Source of the DNA: Terriglobia bacterium
GTDB lineage: Bacteria > Acidobacteriota > Terriglobia > Versatilivoradales > Versatilivoraceae
NCBI GenBank assembly: GCA_022452285.1
Contig: JAKUNG010000001.1
Span: forward strand, 551,711 to 615,710
Reading direction: 5' to 3'
Length of the DNA: 64,000 nt
Shown: positions 18,632-27,577 of the stretch, in pieces
How positions within the stretch are numbered: the stretch's first letter is position 1
Layout of the letters: every line of letters begins with the position of its first letter
Made by a program: the position numbers and the translations under genes
Notes under the pieces: generated by a model
Seen by the model: the letters and a program-made list of their open reading frames with translations, nothing else
Database searches by the model: none
Told to the model about the DNA's origin: nothing

Positions 18632-19612
18632 ATGAATCTATCAACTGTCTTTCACAAAACAAGAATTTTTTCAGTAACCATTGGACTGTTCCTTTCGGTA
18701 ATAGCCTCAGATAACCTATTAGAAGGAACTCTTTTAAATCCTGAAAAATCGAAAATACCCCAGTTACAAAGAAGAAGCAAACTAGAAATATTACAGATGC
18801 TTGTAGAATCAAAAAGGTGGGACCAAGCAGAAAGAGTTGCGACCAAACTAATAAGAAAATCAGCTAAAAATGGAGAACTCTTCATGTTGGCAGGTCTAAT
18901 TCAATTCCAAAAAGTTAATTATGAAAAGGCGATTCCCCTTTTTAGGAAGGCTGAAGTTTTACGTCCTGACTTTCAACACCTCTCCAAATACTTGGCAATT
19001 TGCTACTTTGGCATCAAACAACATGCACTTTTTGAACTTCAAATTGAAAAGGCTATGATTCAAACACCAATGGATCCAGAATTATCTTTTTTTTGGGGAC
19101 TTCACCAGTCTCTAGTACGAAAAAATTTAGATAAAGCAATTAAATCTTTTGACCATGCCATCACACTGAGGCCTCAATATATGCAAGCTTTGTATCATCG
19201 AGGTTTGTCTTTTCAGAAAAAGGGTTTAAGGGAAAAAGCTCGAGCCGATTTTCAAAAGAGCATTACCTTAATCGAGCAAACTTTTTTCCGCGGTTATAGT
19301 TATCCTTATCAAGGCATGGCTAGATTATTGGCTGAAGAGACACCAAAGCAGGCCCTCCGATTTGCAATTCGATCAACGGAATTACAGCCTCAACTAAAAA
19401 ACAACCATATTATTGTTGGCGAGATCCACTGGCGCTTAGGGCAATTCAAAGAAGCTGCAGAGGCTTTTAAACATGCCTCTTTGCTAGATCCAAGTGATAG
19501 ACGACCTTTTTATTGGTTACATCTTCTATATCAAAAATTGGGTGAAAAACAAAAATCGAAACTAGCTCTCATTGAGTTCCATCGGTTAAACAAACCTGCC
19601 AACTTGAAATAA
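18632..19612 (+). CDS. TPR-repeat exported protein
   Basis: A 326-residue protein with a hydrophobic N-terminus (about 9-28) that should target it to the membrane or periplasm. Tetratricopeptide repeats span about 60-320: SKRWDQAERVATKLI, VNYEKAIPLFRKAEVLRP, KNLDKAIKSFDHAITLRP, KGLREKARADFQKSITL and GQFKEAAEAFKHASLLDP are clear helix pairs. TPR proteins act as protein-protein interaction scaffolds; no catalytic domain is attached. It is on the plus strand between two minus-strand blocks and so is probably its own transcription unit. A 55-base hairpin begins at its stop codon. Confidence 0.85.
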   Translation: MNLSTVFHKTRIFSVTIGLFLSVIASDNLLEGTLLNPEKSKIPQLQRRSKLEILQMLVESKRWDQAERVATKLIRKSAKNGELFMLAGLIQFQKVNYEKAIPLFRKAEVLRPDFQHLSKYLAICYFGIKQHALFELQIEKAMIQTPMDPELSFFWGLHQSLVRKNLDKAIKSFDHAITLRPQYMQALYHRGLSFQKKGLREKARADFQKSITLIEQTFFRGYSYPYQGMARLLAEETPKQALRFAIRSTELQPQLKNNHIIVGEIHWRLGQFKEAAEAFKHASLLDPSDRRPFYWLHLLYQKLGEKQKSKLALIEFHRLNKPANLK

Positions 19613-19665
19613 GGTTGACTTTAATCAATACAGGGCATCATCTTGCCTTGTACATCTTCAACCTT
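19611..19665 (+). terminator. Long imperfect hairpin at the end of the TPR gene
   Basis: AAGGTTGA at 19611-19618 pairs with TCAACCTT at 19658-19665. Inside it, TACAGGGCA at 19629-19637 pairs with TGCCTTGTA at 19644-19652 with one G-U. No T-run follows, so termination is uncertain; it may protect the 3' end. It separates convergent TPR and selB genes. Confidence 0.4.
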
Positions 19666-19801
19666 CTAAAACTTGGTAGGAGATCCGAAAAGAAATTGAT
19701 AGCGCCTAGGTTTCTATTGATTCATGTTCTCCCATAGATTTAAGACATTCAGTAGAAGACAAAAAATACCTTTTCTGTCGTGTAGATAGAACAATGTCTT
19801 T

Positions 19802-21712
19802 TTAATTAATCAAGCGAAGTTCACCTGTTCTCCGCGTAATACGTTCTCTATCTAAATACTCTAATAAGGGAATGGCATACTTCCGGGAAAGGCCCGTAAG
19901 CTCCTTAAAATCTCGAACATCTATTTGGGATTTTTCTTGTTTATAATTAGTTAATTTTTCCTTTAGTGCCTCAATTGATCCAACATGAAAGAATAGATTC
20001 CCAGTAACTTTTATTAGCTTCTTTTGTCTAACTAAAAAATCTATAAGTTTCTTGGTACTTTCTCTTGGGAGTTTGATAGCAATAAAAACTTCTTCTATTG
20101 TTGGAACTATGAGACCTCTTTTAACAAAAAGCTCTTCTATTTTTCGAAGAGCTTTTTCCTCAGTATTGTTCAATTCAAGTCCTTTACCTTTTAGGCTAAC
20201 TCTATCTTGTTCTAGGTCAACTAAGTGTTGCTCAGATAAATGAGTGAGTACTTCCTTGAAAACAGCAGGGTGAATTCCAGAGAATATTGATGAATTGAGT
20301 TGTTCTCTAGATAAACCTGCCGAAAGTGGTTCACGTTTTTGATAGTCCCTGATGTAATTTAGTGATTGATCACTCAGTCTAGTAAAATGATCTTTATGAA
20401 TAATGTGTAGTGGATCATTACCCAATTTTCTTAGTCGCCCATCGAAAATCATACCGGAAAGAATTTTATGAAGTGAATCTTTTGACAAAGGTACTTGAGC
20501 AAGAATTTTATCTTCTTTGATTCCGTTGGCAGACTCTCTTTTAGCTAGCTGTTCTACTATTAGTTCATTATTCTCTGATAGCATCCTTTGGAGAAACTGA
20601 ACTCTTTGCTCAACATCCTTCTTTCTATTTCGACTGGGTGGAAAGATATCTAAAATGATACCACCACCAATGGTAGTTATAGGTGAAGCTCTTCGCAAAA
20701 TAAAACGGTCACCAACCAGTCCTAACACTGGTCTTTCTAAAATCAAACGAACCCATCCAGTTTCTCCTGGAGAAATTTGCCTTGGTTTAATAGGAATCAA
20801 AGTACCTAACAATTCTACAGAGCCTAGGTGAAATCTTACTTTCTTTCGATTTTTCATAATTACCGGTGAAGATTGTAATAATGTCACTTGACCTTCAATA
20901 ACCGAGATGACCTGGTATCGGTCACAATTAGCAATTTGCATACCTCTTTGAATTTCTCCAACTTCCAAGTCCTTAAGGTTTAAGGCGGTTCGTTGTCCAG
21001 GTAATGCCTGAACTACTTCCTTAGAATGTACATGAATCTGTCGAATTCTTGATTTTTTACTCGATGGATACAGCTGAACCTCGGTATTTTTTTTTATTGA
21101 ACCACTAACCAAAGTACCTGTAACAATAGTTCCAAACCCCTTTAGACCAAAACGACGGTCTACAGGTAATCGTAGTGGAAGATCCATATTTTTGACCGGC
21201 ACTAACTCAGCAAGTTTTATTAAAGCACGCTTAACAAACTGTATTTTTTCTGATTCCAAAAAACTAAAAGGAATGAGAGGAGCTGTTTCTAAAAAAGACC
21301 CTTTCAGGTATTCTTTTGTTTCAAGGCAAACCAACTCCAGTACATCCTTATCAACTAAGTCACACTTCGTGATTACTACTATCCCTTGAGAAATCTTAAG
21401 TAATCTGCAAATATCAAAGTGTTCTCTAGTTTGAGGCATGATTGATTCATTAGCAGCCACAACTAATAAAACCGCATCTATTCCACCAACTCCTGCAAGC
21501 ATATTTTTGATGAATTTCTCGTGTCCAGGAACATCAACAAAACTTACCAACACTTCCTTGGTCAAATTCAAACTAGCAAAGCCAAGATCTATAGTAATTC
21601 CACGTTCCTTCTCTTCCTTTAGACGATCGGGATCAGTTCCTGTCAGCGCTTTTATCAAAGCACTCTTACCATGATCAATGTGTCCAGCCGTACCTACTAC
21701 AATGTTTTTCAA
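19802..21712 (-). CDS. selB: Selenocysteine-specific elongation factor SelB
   Basis: A 636-residue translational GTPase that carries selenocysteinyl-tRNA to UGA codons marked by a SECIS hairpin. The G1 loop is AGHIDHGKS (residues 9-17), G3 is DVPGHE (60-65) and G4 is TKCD (115-118). Domains 2 and 3 follow ([17 protein letters not shown]). The C-terminal third is winged-helix repeats (about 380-636), ending [20 protein letters not shown], which bind SECIS RNA in SelB and distinguish it from EF-Tu. Start: TTG 21712 with AAGGGAG at six-base spacing. No selC, selA, selD or obvious UGA-interrupted frame is seen in the window, so the rest of the machinery must lie elsewhere. Confidence 0.93.
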   Translation of the reverse strand: MKNIVVGTAGHIDHGKSALIKALTGTDPDRLKEEKERGITIDLGFASLNLTKEVLVSFVDVPGHEKFIKNMLAGVGGIDAVLLVVAANESIMPQTREHFDICRLLKISQGIVVITKCDLVDKDVLELVCLETKEYLKGSFLETAPLIPFSFLESEKIQFVKRALIKLAELVPVKNMDLPLRLPVDRRFGLKGFGTIVTGTLVSGSIKKNTEVQLYPSSKKSRIRQIHVHSKEVVQALPGQRTALNLKDLEVGEIQRGMQIANCDRYQVISVIEGQVTLLQSSPVIMKNRKKVRFHLGSVELLGTLIPIKPRQISPGETGWVRLILERPVLGLVGDRFILRRASPITTIGGGIILDIFPPSRNRKKDVEQRVQFLQRMLSENNELIVEQLAKRESANGIKEDKILAQVPLSKDSLHKILSGMIFDGRLRKLGNDPLHIIHKDHFTRLSDQSLNYIRDYQKREPLSAGLSREQLNSSIFSGIHPAVFKEVLTHLSEQHLVDLEQDRVSLKGKGLELNNTEEKALRKIEELFVKRGLIVPTIEEVFIAIKLPRESTKKLIDFLVRQKKLIKVTGNLFFHVGSIEALKEKLTNYKQEKSQIDVRDFKELTGLSRKYAIPLLEYLDRERITRRTGELRLIN

Positions 21713-21911
21713 AGGTTTCTCCCTTTTTAAAACAAAATCTAAAATTCTAAGACCTTGACTATTGAAATAACTTTAAATGCTTAATACCCAATGCAAAAAT
21801 TAGGTGTCGACCCAGCTAAACACACTAAAACCGATTCAAAAACCCTTTTCTATTAGTACAAAAAATTCTAGACTCCTTCAAATAACAGTACAGACTAATT
21901 TATCTTTATAT

Positions 21912-21954
21912 TTGAATTGTGAAATTTTTTACTTGAATTAGTGAAATTTTTTAC
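21912..21954 (+). repeat. Two-copy 21-22 bp tandem repeat
   Basis: The unit TTGAATTGTGAAATTTTTTAC (21912-21932) is repeated almost exactly at 21933-21954 with one extra base, and the next bases, TTGACA, look like the start of a third copy. The period is two helical turns. It lies directly upstream of a promoter-like element, so it may be an activator site or a duplicated -35 region. Confidence 0.75.
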
Positions 21955-21982
21955 TTGACAGATAAATAATATAGTTTAGACT
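21955..21982 (+). promoter_or_regulatory. Candidate promoter
   Basis: A perfect -35 box, TTGACA (21955-21960), is followed after 16 bases by TAGACT (21977-21982), four of six bases of the -10 consensus. It would drive transcription of the plus-strand segment ending at the hairpin near 22240. Confidence 0.5.
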
Positions 21983-21988
21983 ATTTTC

Positions 21989-22240
21989 CAACTAAAGCCC
22001 TTAACCCTATCGGTGTTGCAGATGATAGTTAATTCTGGTTATATTAATCCTCTAAAACACCTTCTTGGAGTCACCGTTAACTCGGTTGTACTTGAAGGTA
22101 AGTGGGCTTTCCCCTTCGCAAAAGTAGTCAATCCAATTTTTCGCTGTGTATTTAAGCAGCCGATTCAGTCGTTATTCTCCTCTCTAGAGATTCAAATCAC
22201 ACCTAACTAATTCCCCCTCCCAAGTTAAATCTGGGAGGGG
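21989..22240 (+). ncRNA. Candidate structured small RNA (or short unrecognised ORF)
   Basis: This roughly 250-base segment lies between a promoter-like element and a strong hairpin. It contains a nested stem-loop: ACCTTC at 22059-22064 with GAAGGT at 22094-22099, and ACCG at 22073-22076 with CGGT at 22083-22086. Smaller hairpins follow at GGG-CTTT-CCC and GCTG/CAGC. A 65-codon frame (GTG 22013 to 22210) has no ribosome binding site and no family I recognise, so an RNA product seems likelier than a protein. I could not match it to 6S RNA, 4.5S RNA, RNase P RNA or tmRNA by their conserved motifs. It runs antisense to the space between galU and selB. Confidence 0.35.
22214..22240. terminator. 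9-bp perfect hairpin
   Basis: CCCCTCCCA at 22214-22222 pairs perfectly with TGGGAGGGG at 22232-22240 around a nine-base loop. The stem is the most stable in the region but has no T-run on either side. It could end the candidate small RNA on the plus strand and also mark the 3' end of galU on the minus strand. Confidence 0.5.
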
Positions 22241-22270
22241 CGAATCATCCTAATCAGTAGTAACCTATTG

Positions 22271-23179
22271 TCAGCCTCGGATCTGTGTGCTCTTATTACT
22301 AAATAAAGGTAACTTCTTGAGATAATTTAAAAAGTCTTCTCCTAAATCGTTTCTTTTTAAAGCAAGTTCTACTGTTGCTTTAAGAAAACCTAATTTATCA
22401 CCTGCATCAAAACGTTTTCCTTTAAAACAGTAAGCATGAATTGCTTGTTTTTCTAGTAAAAGCCTAAGCCCTTGCGTTAATTGAATTTCACCATTAGCAT
22501 CAGGCTTTGCCGTCGTTAGGGTATCAAAAATTTCTTCAGTTAAGATATAACGACCAATAATTGCAAGGTTAGATGGAGCATTAGTAAAGGAGGGTTTTTC
22601 AACAAGGTCTGAAACCTCAAAAACATGTTCCGTTTTATCCAGAGAATCGAAAGATTTTGGTTCAATAACACCATACCTTGAAATATCTGGACCTTCAACC
22701 ACTTGAGTAGCAAGAATAGAACTCTTAAATTTTTTAAAAACCTCAACCATTTGAAGGGTACAGGGAACTGACGAATCAATGAGATCATCTCCTAACAATA
22801 CCGCAAATGGCTCTTCACCTATTAGATCCTTTGCCACTAGAATGGCATGGCCAAGACCAAGTGCTTCTTTCTGTTGAACATAGGAAATTTTTGCAAGATT
22901 TGATATTTTCTGAATTTGATGCAAAAGCTCCTTTTTCCCACGAGTTTTTAGGGTTTTTTCAAGTTCATGAGAAATATTAAAATGGTCCTCAATAGTCTTC
23001 TTATCTTGGCCTACAACAATTATAATGTGGTCAATTCCAGCAGAAACCGCTTCTTCAACAACATACTGGATAACAGGCTTATCTACCAGACTCAGCATTT
23101 CCTTAGGCTGGGCTTTTGTAGCGGGTAGGAACCGAGTCCCTAAGCCGGCTGCAGGAATTACTGCCTTTCGAATTCTCAT
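22271..23179 (-). CDS. galU: UTP-glucose-1-phosphate uridylyltransferase
   Basis: A 302-residue nucleotidyltransferase making UDP-glucose, the precursor of cell-surface glycans. It opens IRKAVIPAAGLGTRFLPATK, the G-x-G-T-R-x-L-P-x-T-K nucleotide loop, followed by PKEMLSLVDKPVIQYVVEEA. The catalytic-site segments FAVLLGDDLID and LTQGLRLLLE, and KGKRFDAGDKLGFLKA near the C-terminus, are diagnostic of GalU rather than glucose-1-phosphate thymidylyltransferase. Length is normal. It lies 13 bases after the aldehyde dehydrogenase gene on the same strand, so the two are probably one transcript. Confidence 0.95.
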   Translation of the reverse strand: MRIRKAVIPAAGLGTRFLPATKAQPKEMLSLVDKPVIQYVVEEAVSAGIDHIIIVVGQDKKTIEDHFNISHELEKTLKTRGKKELLHQIQKISNLAKISYVQQKEALGLGHAILVAKDLIGEEPFAVLLGDDLIDSSVPCTLQMVEVFKKFKSSILATQVVEGPDISRYGVIEPKSFDSLDKTEHVFEVSDLVEKPSFTNAPSNLAIIGRYILTEEIFDTLTTAKPDANGEIQLTQGLRLLLEKQAIHAYCFKGKRFDAGDKLGFLKATVELALKRNDLGEDFLNYLKKLPLFSNKSTQIRG

Positions 23180-23192
23180 TAAATCAACCTCA

Positions 23193-24608
23193 CTAATTTA
23201 GATGCATAACCACCATCTTTTCTTCACTCATTTCCCGAATTGCATACTTTGGACCTTCTTTTCCAAAGCCACTGTCCTTTAAACCACCATAAGGCATCAA
23301 ATCTGCACGCCATTGTGGACCCCAATTAATGTGAAGGTTACCTGATTGTACTTCCCGAGCAAACTTCATGGCCCATTCAAGATCCTGTGTAAAAATTCCA
23401 GCCGAAAGTCCATAATTACTATCATTAGCTAGTTGAATGGCTTCTTCAATTGAACTACATTGACTAAGTGCCACTGCAGGACCAAATAATTCCTCACAAG
23501 AAATTCTCATAGCTGGGTTTACATCAGCTACTAATGTCGGCTTATGCATTGTTCCATTCCGCTCTCCTCCTGTTAAGACCTTGGCTCCTCCAGACACAGC
23601 TTCCTTCACCCAAGATTCTACACGCTGAGCATCCTCTTCTCTGATCATTGGACCCATTTTTGTCTCCTCTCTAAGAGGATTACCCAAATTAATGTTGTCA
23701 ACTTGCGGGCTTAATTTCTCCCCAAGCTCTGCATAAATATCTGGTAAAGCTAAAACCCTCTGAGCACTAATGCATACTTGTCCAGCATTACTGTATCCAG
23801 TGGAGAGAATAGCCTGACAAACTTTTTCTAAGTCTGCATCAGGCATGACAATAAGAGGCGCATTACTCCCAAGTTCCATAGTTACACGCTTCAAACCTGC
23901 AACTTTACAAATGTCCTCCCCTACATCTCGACTTCCAGTGAAGGTTATCTTTCTAACTCGACGATCGGAACATAGAGCACGACCAACATCTCTGCCACTC
24001 CCAGTAATACATTGTACTGATGATTGAGGAAATCCTGCATTCAAGATTATTTCCGTGAGTTTAAGAGCAGAGAGAGGGGTATCACTAGCTGGTTTTATAA
24101 CCACACTATTTCCAGCAGCTAAAGCAGGACCTACTTTATGAGCAACGAGGTTTAAAGGAAAATTGAATGGTGTCACTGCTGCAACGACTCCACAAGGAAC
24201 TCTCAAGGTAAAACCTAACCGATTTCCAGAACCGGGTGCCCCACCAAGTGGAATCATATCACCGGATAATCTCTTTGCTTCCTCAGCTGAAACCAATAAT
24301 GTTTGAACCGCTCGGGATACCTCTACCCTAGCCTCAGAAATAATTTTCCCTTCTTCAAGGGTTATTGTTTTTGCTAATTCTTCTAAGTTAGCTTCTACCA
24401 GATCAGCTACTTTTTGCAATAACTCAGATCGTTCGTGTTGATCCATTTTTTCCATTATTGCAGCACCTTTTTGAGCTGTTTTTAACGCACAGTCTACATC
24501 CTCAAAACTCGCTGAAGGCACGGTATCAACAATAGTTTCATCAAAGGGATTTTTAACCTCTATTTTTTCTGACTTCTCCATCCATTTTTCTGCAACATAC
24601 ATTTTCAT
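23193..24608 (-). CDS. NAD(P)-dependent aldehyde dehydrogenase
   Basis: A 471-residue ALDH-superfamily enzyme that oxidises an aldehyde to its acid. Visible features are TPFNFPLNLVAHKVGPALAAG, the cofactor loop FTGSRDVGEDI, the general-base Glu in TMELGSNAP and the nucleophilic Cys in NAGQVCISAQR. The C-terminal MPYGGLKDSGFGKEG is also typical. It resembles the lactaldehyde/non-phosphorylating glyceraldehyde-3-phosphate/glycolaldehyde group, but substrate cannot be fixed by eye. It is the first gene of the galU pair; GGGAG lies upstream of ATG 24608. A 553-base gap upstream must hold the promoter. Confidence 0.9.
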   Translation of the reverse strand: MKMYVAEKWMEKSEKIEVKNPFDETIVDTVPSASFEDVDCALKTAQKGAAIMEKMDQHERSELLQKVADLVEANLEELAKTITLEEGKIISEARVEVSRAVQTLLVSAEEAKRLSGDMIPLGGAPGSGNRLGFTLRVPCGVVAAVTPFNFPLNLVAHKVGPALAAGNSVVIKPASDTPLSALKLTEIILNAGFPQSSVQCITGSGRDVGRALCSDRRVRKITFTGSRDVGEDICKVAGLKRVTMELGSNAPLIVMPDADLEKVCQAILSTGYSNAGQVCISAQRVLALPDIYAELGEKLSPQVDNINLGNPLREETKMGPMIREEDAQRVESWVKEAVSGGAKVLTGGERNGTMHKPTLVADVNPAMRISCEELFGPAVALSQCSSIEEAIQLANDSNYGLSAGIFTQDLEWAMKFAREVQSGNLHINWGPQWRADLMPYGGLKDSGFGKEGPKYAIREMSEEKMVVMHLN

Positions 24609-25161
24609 TTATGGCTCTCCCTTCATAACAAAAATCTTTCAAATACTCTCAACAATATAAATCAAATTCTTCACAACAACATATAACTTCAAAGTTTTTT
24701 CTTCATAAGCATTTTTTTTAATATGTCTAGAACTCGCTCTCTATCTGGAAACATAAGTACCTATGTTAGCTATAAACTTTACACATAATTTACCATTTTA
24801 AAAAAATGTAAAATTAACCTTAAAATTAACACTACTTTTGTGGTACCAACAATCTAATTTTTGATACTGCAAACCATCTTTTAGGGTAACTTTCTTTTCA
24901 AGATTAGATCATTATTTCATTTATAATCTCTAAAAATATATTGACAGCCATTTTAAAAATTGAATTCATTTAAAAGTAATATATATTCTTTAAAAAACAT
25001 CTCAATATCAAATTTGTTTTTCTAGGAATCAATAGAATTTTTGTATGTCATAACCAAAAAAGACAAGTTAGTTTATACTGAAGAAACGGCCATAGAAAGG
25101 TATTATCTTTTTCAACACTTTTACCGTAGACTAGTATATTCTTAATTACAAAGGAACAAGA
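24609..25161. other. Divergent gene-free region
   Basis: These 553 very AT-rich bases separate the minus-strand aldehyde dehydrogenase from the plus-strand XdhC-family gene. I find no coding frame with a ribosome site, no tRNA and no recognisable riboswitch. Isolated TTGACA-like hexamers occur but without a convincing -10 partner. Confidence 0.55.
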
Positions 25162-25980
25162 ATGACAGTCACTAGCAAAAATATTGATATCTATGGAGAA
25201 ATAGCACAACTGCGGGCTAAAGGAAAGAGAGCAGCATTAGCCACAATCATTCATATTCGCGGTTCAGTCCCGAGCTTTGAAACTGCTAAGATTTTAGTCA
25301 AGGAGGATGGTTCTACCGTTGGAACTATTGGTGGTGGTTGTGTTGAAAATGATGTTTGGAAGGCAGCCCGACAAGTCATGCTCGAAGAAAAACCACGACG
25401 TCTATTATTTGACTTAACAGATACTTCGAACCTAGAGGCTGGTCTCATATGTGGAGGTAAAATTGAAATCTTTGTTGAACCCATACTAGCAACCCCTACA
25501 ACGTATATTTTTGGTGCTGGTCACATTTCAAAATTCATCTCTAAAGTAGCTGTATTAGCTGGTTTTAGTTCCGTCATCATCGACGATCGTCCTCAGTATG
25601 CTAATACTGAACGGTTCCCCGAAGCTAGTCAGATATACTCAGGCAGCTTTGAAACAGCTTTTAAATCTATTTTGCCCAATGATTTTTCCTATCTGATCAT
25701 TGTCACTAGAGGACATCAGGAAGACCAAACTGTTCTTCGTTGGGCAGTACAAACTAAAGCTCGATACATTGGAATGATTGGAAGCAAAGTAAAGAAAAAG
25801 GCTCTTTTCCAAAACCTCAAACAGGAAGGCATTACTCAAGATCAACTTAATAGAGTTTTTTCGCCCATGGGAGTAGATATTAATGCTATATTGCCAGAGG
25901 AAATCGCAGTTAGTGTTGTTGCCCAAATGATTGATGCCAGACGGTCAAAATCTGATATTACCCTACCTGTTCACTCTTAA
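25162..25980 (+). CDS. XdhC/CoxI family protein
   Basis: A 272-residue protein with the N-terminal XdhC/CoxI motif (IHIRGSVPSFETAKILV, then TIGGGCVENDV, then AGLICGGKIEIFVEP) and a C-terminal Rossmann-like domain with YIFGAGHISKFISKVA and YIGMIGSKVKKKAL. XdhC proteins bind molybdenum cofactor, promote its sulfuration and insert it into xanthine dehydrogenase or related molybdenum hydroxylases. The conserved Cys residues of GGGC and ICGG are present. No molybdenum hydroxylase is nearby, which is unusual for the family but common for stand-alone paralogues. AAGGAAC precedes ATG 25162. It converges with the DAHP synthase gene. Confidence 0.85.
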   Translation: MTVTSKNIDIYGEIAQLRAKGKRAALATIIHIRGSVPSFETAKILVKEDGSTVGTIGGGCVENDVWKAARQVMLEEKPRRLLFDLTDTSNLEAGLICGGKIEIFVEPILATPTTYIFGAGHISKFISKVAVLAGFSSVIIDDRPQYANTERFPEASQIYSGSFETAFKSILPNDFSYLIIVTRGHQEDQTVLRWAVQTKARYIGMIGSKVKKKALFQNLKQEGITQDQLNRVFSPMGVDINAILPEEIAVSVVAQMIDARRSKSDITLPVHS

Positions 25981-26046
25981 AAAAACTTCAAGTAATAATC
26001 AATTGAAATCTTACCCTCAAATTTAAATAATTTTGTTTAACAAATT

Positions 26047-27066
26047 CTATAATTTTCTTCCATCGACCGAAACATACCTCTTGACACCATCCATTAACTC
26101 TTGAAATTCTGAGGGTAATAGTGACTGAGCTCCGTCTGAAAAAGCTTCTTCTGGCTTAGGATGAACCTCCACCAGCAATCCATCAGCTCCCGCAGCAACA
26201 GCAGCATTAGAAACTGGGGCAATTAAAGGCCTCTTCCCGGTACCATGACTAGGATCTACAATCACCGGAAGATGAGACAGATAGTGAAGAGCTGGAACAG
26301 CAGAGATATCTAAAGTATTGCGAGTGTAGGTTTCAAAGGTACGAATGCCTCGTTCACAAAGAATAACCTCTGGATTCCCCTGTGAAACAATATATTCGGC
26401 AGACATTAGAAATTCTTTTAGAGTTGCCATCAAACCTCTCTTTAATAAAACTGGTCTCTTTGTTTTTCCAAGTTTCTTCAATAAAGCAAAATTTTGCATA
26501 TTGCGAGCGCCAACCTGGAAAATATCAGTATATTCATTAACCAGTTCCACATTTTCTGTACTAATAATTTCGGTGATGATCTTCAATCCAGTTTTTTCTC
26601 GAGCCTCAGCTAAAATTTTTAGGCCCTCTTCTTCTAAACCCTGAAAATCATAGGGAGAGGTTCGAGGTTTGTAAGCTCCTCCTCGAAGTACCTTTGCCCC
26701 AGCTGCTTTGACATTTTCTGCTGTAGTAAATAGCTGTTCTCGGAACTCGACTGAACATGGGCCAGCCATCACCACAAATTCATCCCCTCCAATTGAAAAA
26801 TCATCTATTTGTATGACTGTCTTTTCTTTCTTAAGCTCTTTACCAACTAATTTAAAAGGTTGCGAGATCGGGATAACTGATTCTACTCCCGGCACAGATT
26901 CCATTACTGAAATGATGTGGTCTTTTTCTTTCCCATCACCAACAGCACCAATCACTACTCTTTCTTCACCTTGAATTGGATGAGCTGTATATCCAAAACT
27001 TTTAATTTTGTTACAAACATATTCCACCTCTTCCTGGGTGGCCTGAGAAACCATTGAAATGATCAT
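26047..27066 (-). CDS. aroF: 3-deoxy-7-phosphoheptulonate (DAHP) synthase, type I beta
   Basis: A 339-residue first enzyme of the shikimate pathway, condensing phosphoenolpyruvate and erythrose 4-phosphate. The N-terminal ferredoxin/ACT-like domain (about 1-75) is characteristic of the AroF/AroA(Thermotoga)-type enzymes and is usually regulatory. The barrel contains [71 protein letters not shown] and [13 protein letters not shown] with its metal His. I chose ATG 27066 because AAGGAGT lies just upstream; the GTG at 27072 overlaps that site. Upstream lie an intrinsic terminator, an aromatic-rich leader ORF and a strong promoter, which suggests control by transcription attenuation. Confidence 0.95.
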   Translation of the reverse strand: MIISMVSQATQEEVEYVCNKIKSFGYTAHPIQGEERVVIGAVGDGKEKDHIISVMESVPGVESVIPISQPFKLVGKELKKEKTVIQIDDFSIGGDEFVVMAGPCSVEFREQLFTTAENVKAAGAKVLRGGAYKPRTSPYDFQGLEEEGLKILAEAREKTGLKIITEIISTENVELVNEYTDIFQVGARNMQNFALLKKLGKTKRPVLLKRGLMATLKEFLMSAEYIVSQGNPEVILCERGIRTFETYTRNTLDISAVPALHYLSHLPVIVDPSHGTGKRPLIAPVSNAAVAAGADGLLVEVHPKPEEAFSDGAQSLLPSEFQELMDGVKRYVSVDGRKL

Positions 27067-27080
27067 GTACACTCCTTGCC

Positions 27081-27106
27081 AAAAAAAAACCCACCAGCTA
27101 GGCGGG
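27081..27106 (-). terminator. Intrinsic terminator in the aroF leader (candidate attenuator)
   Basis: On the minus strand CCCGCC pairs with GGTGGG (27101-27106 with 27090-27095) around TAGCT, followed directly by nine Ts (27089-27081). The AAGGAGT ribosome site of aroF begins four bases later. A perfect terminator inside the leader, ahead of the gene it would block, is the signature of an attenuator. Confidence 0.8.
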
Positions 27107-27155
27107 CTGAATTCTCTCGTCGTTTTTCCCAGATCTTTTTCAACCCTTTAATCTA

Positions 27156-27233
27156 TTACAAAAGATACAGGAAAAGGTGCAGCAACAAACCAAATCCAAG
27201 AAAAAACCAAAGATTAATCCCGATGATTACCAA
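27156..27233 (-). CDS. Candidate aromatic-rich leader peptide of aroF
   Basis: A 25-codon frame ends TAA-TAG at 27156, about 50 bases before the terminator stem. It reads INLWFFLGFG in its middle and LFLYLL at its end: one Trp, four Phe and one Tyr codon in the second half of a short hydrophobic peptide. The start is uncertain; TTG at 27233 is used here, longer TTG starts are in frame, and no clear ribosome site is visible. The combination of promoter, aromatic codons, terminator and an aromatic-biosynthesis gene suggests ribosome-mediated attenuation. A chance hydrophobic frame is the alternative. Confidence 0.45.
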   Translation of the reverse strand: MVIIGINLWFFLGFGLLLHLFLYLL

Positions 27234-27304
27234 CTGAAACAAGGTATTGGCCAAGTGAAAAAATGGGAAGAATAGCTTATTGCGACTTAGCGATGTTAAG
27301 ATTT

Positions 27305-27332
27305 ATCATAGCCAAATAGAGGTCTTTGTCAA
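27305..27332 (-). promoter_or_regulatory. Candidate sigma-70-type promoter of aroF
   Basis: On the minus strand TTGACA (27332-27327) is a perfect -35 box. TATGAT (27310-27305), five of six -10 bases, follows after 16 bases. Transcription would start near 27298, giving a leader of about 230 bases that includes the leader ORF and terminator. Confidence 0.7.
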
Positions 27333-27577
27333 GATAGAAAGAGTTTATAAAAAAATAACTGAATCCCTATAAAACAAGGACATTCTTCTGAATCTTTTGA
27401 CCAATTAGTAAATTGTTTTCTCCATATTTTCTGCTGTGCTACCATTAAAAGTTGAAACTAATGCTTTATTATAGCTTTTGAAATAAACAAAATAACTCTT
27501 TTGAACTAGATCCAGAAGCACAAATTAAACATTTTCCATTTGTCATTACTTTACTAGGACTTGCTAGTCTTTGCCCT

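Noticed and set aside
22013-22210. 65-codon GTG frame as a protein gene
   Set aside because: It has no ribosome binding site and no recognisable family, and it lies inside a segment with RNA-like pairing; an RNA product is preferred.
21713-22270. selC (tRNA-Sec) expected near selB
   Set aside because: No 90-100 base tRNA-like segment with an extended variable arm was found on either strand.
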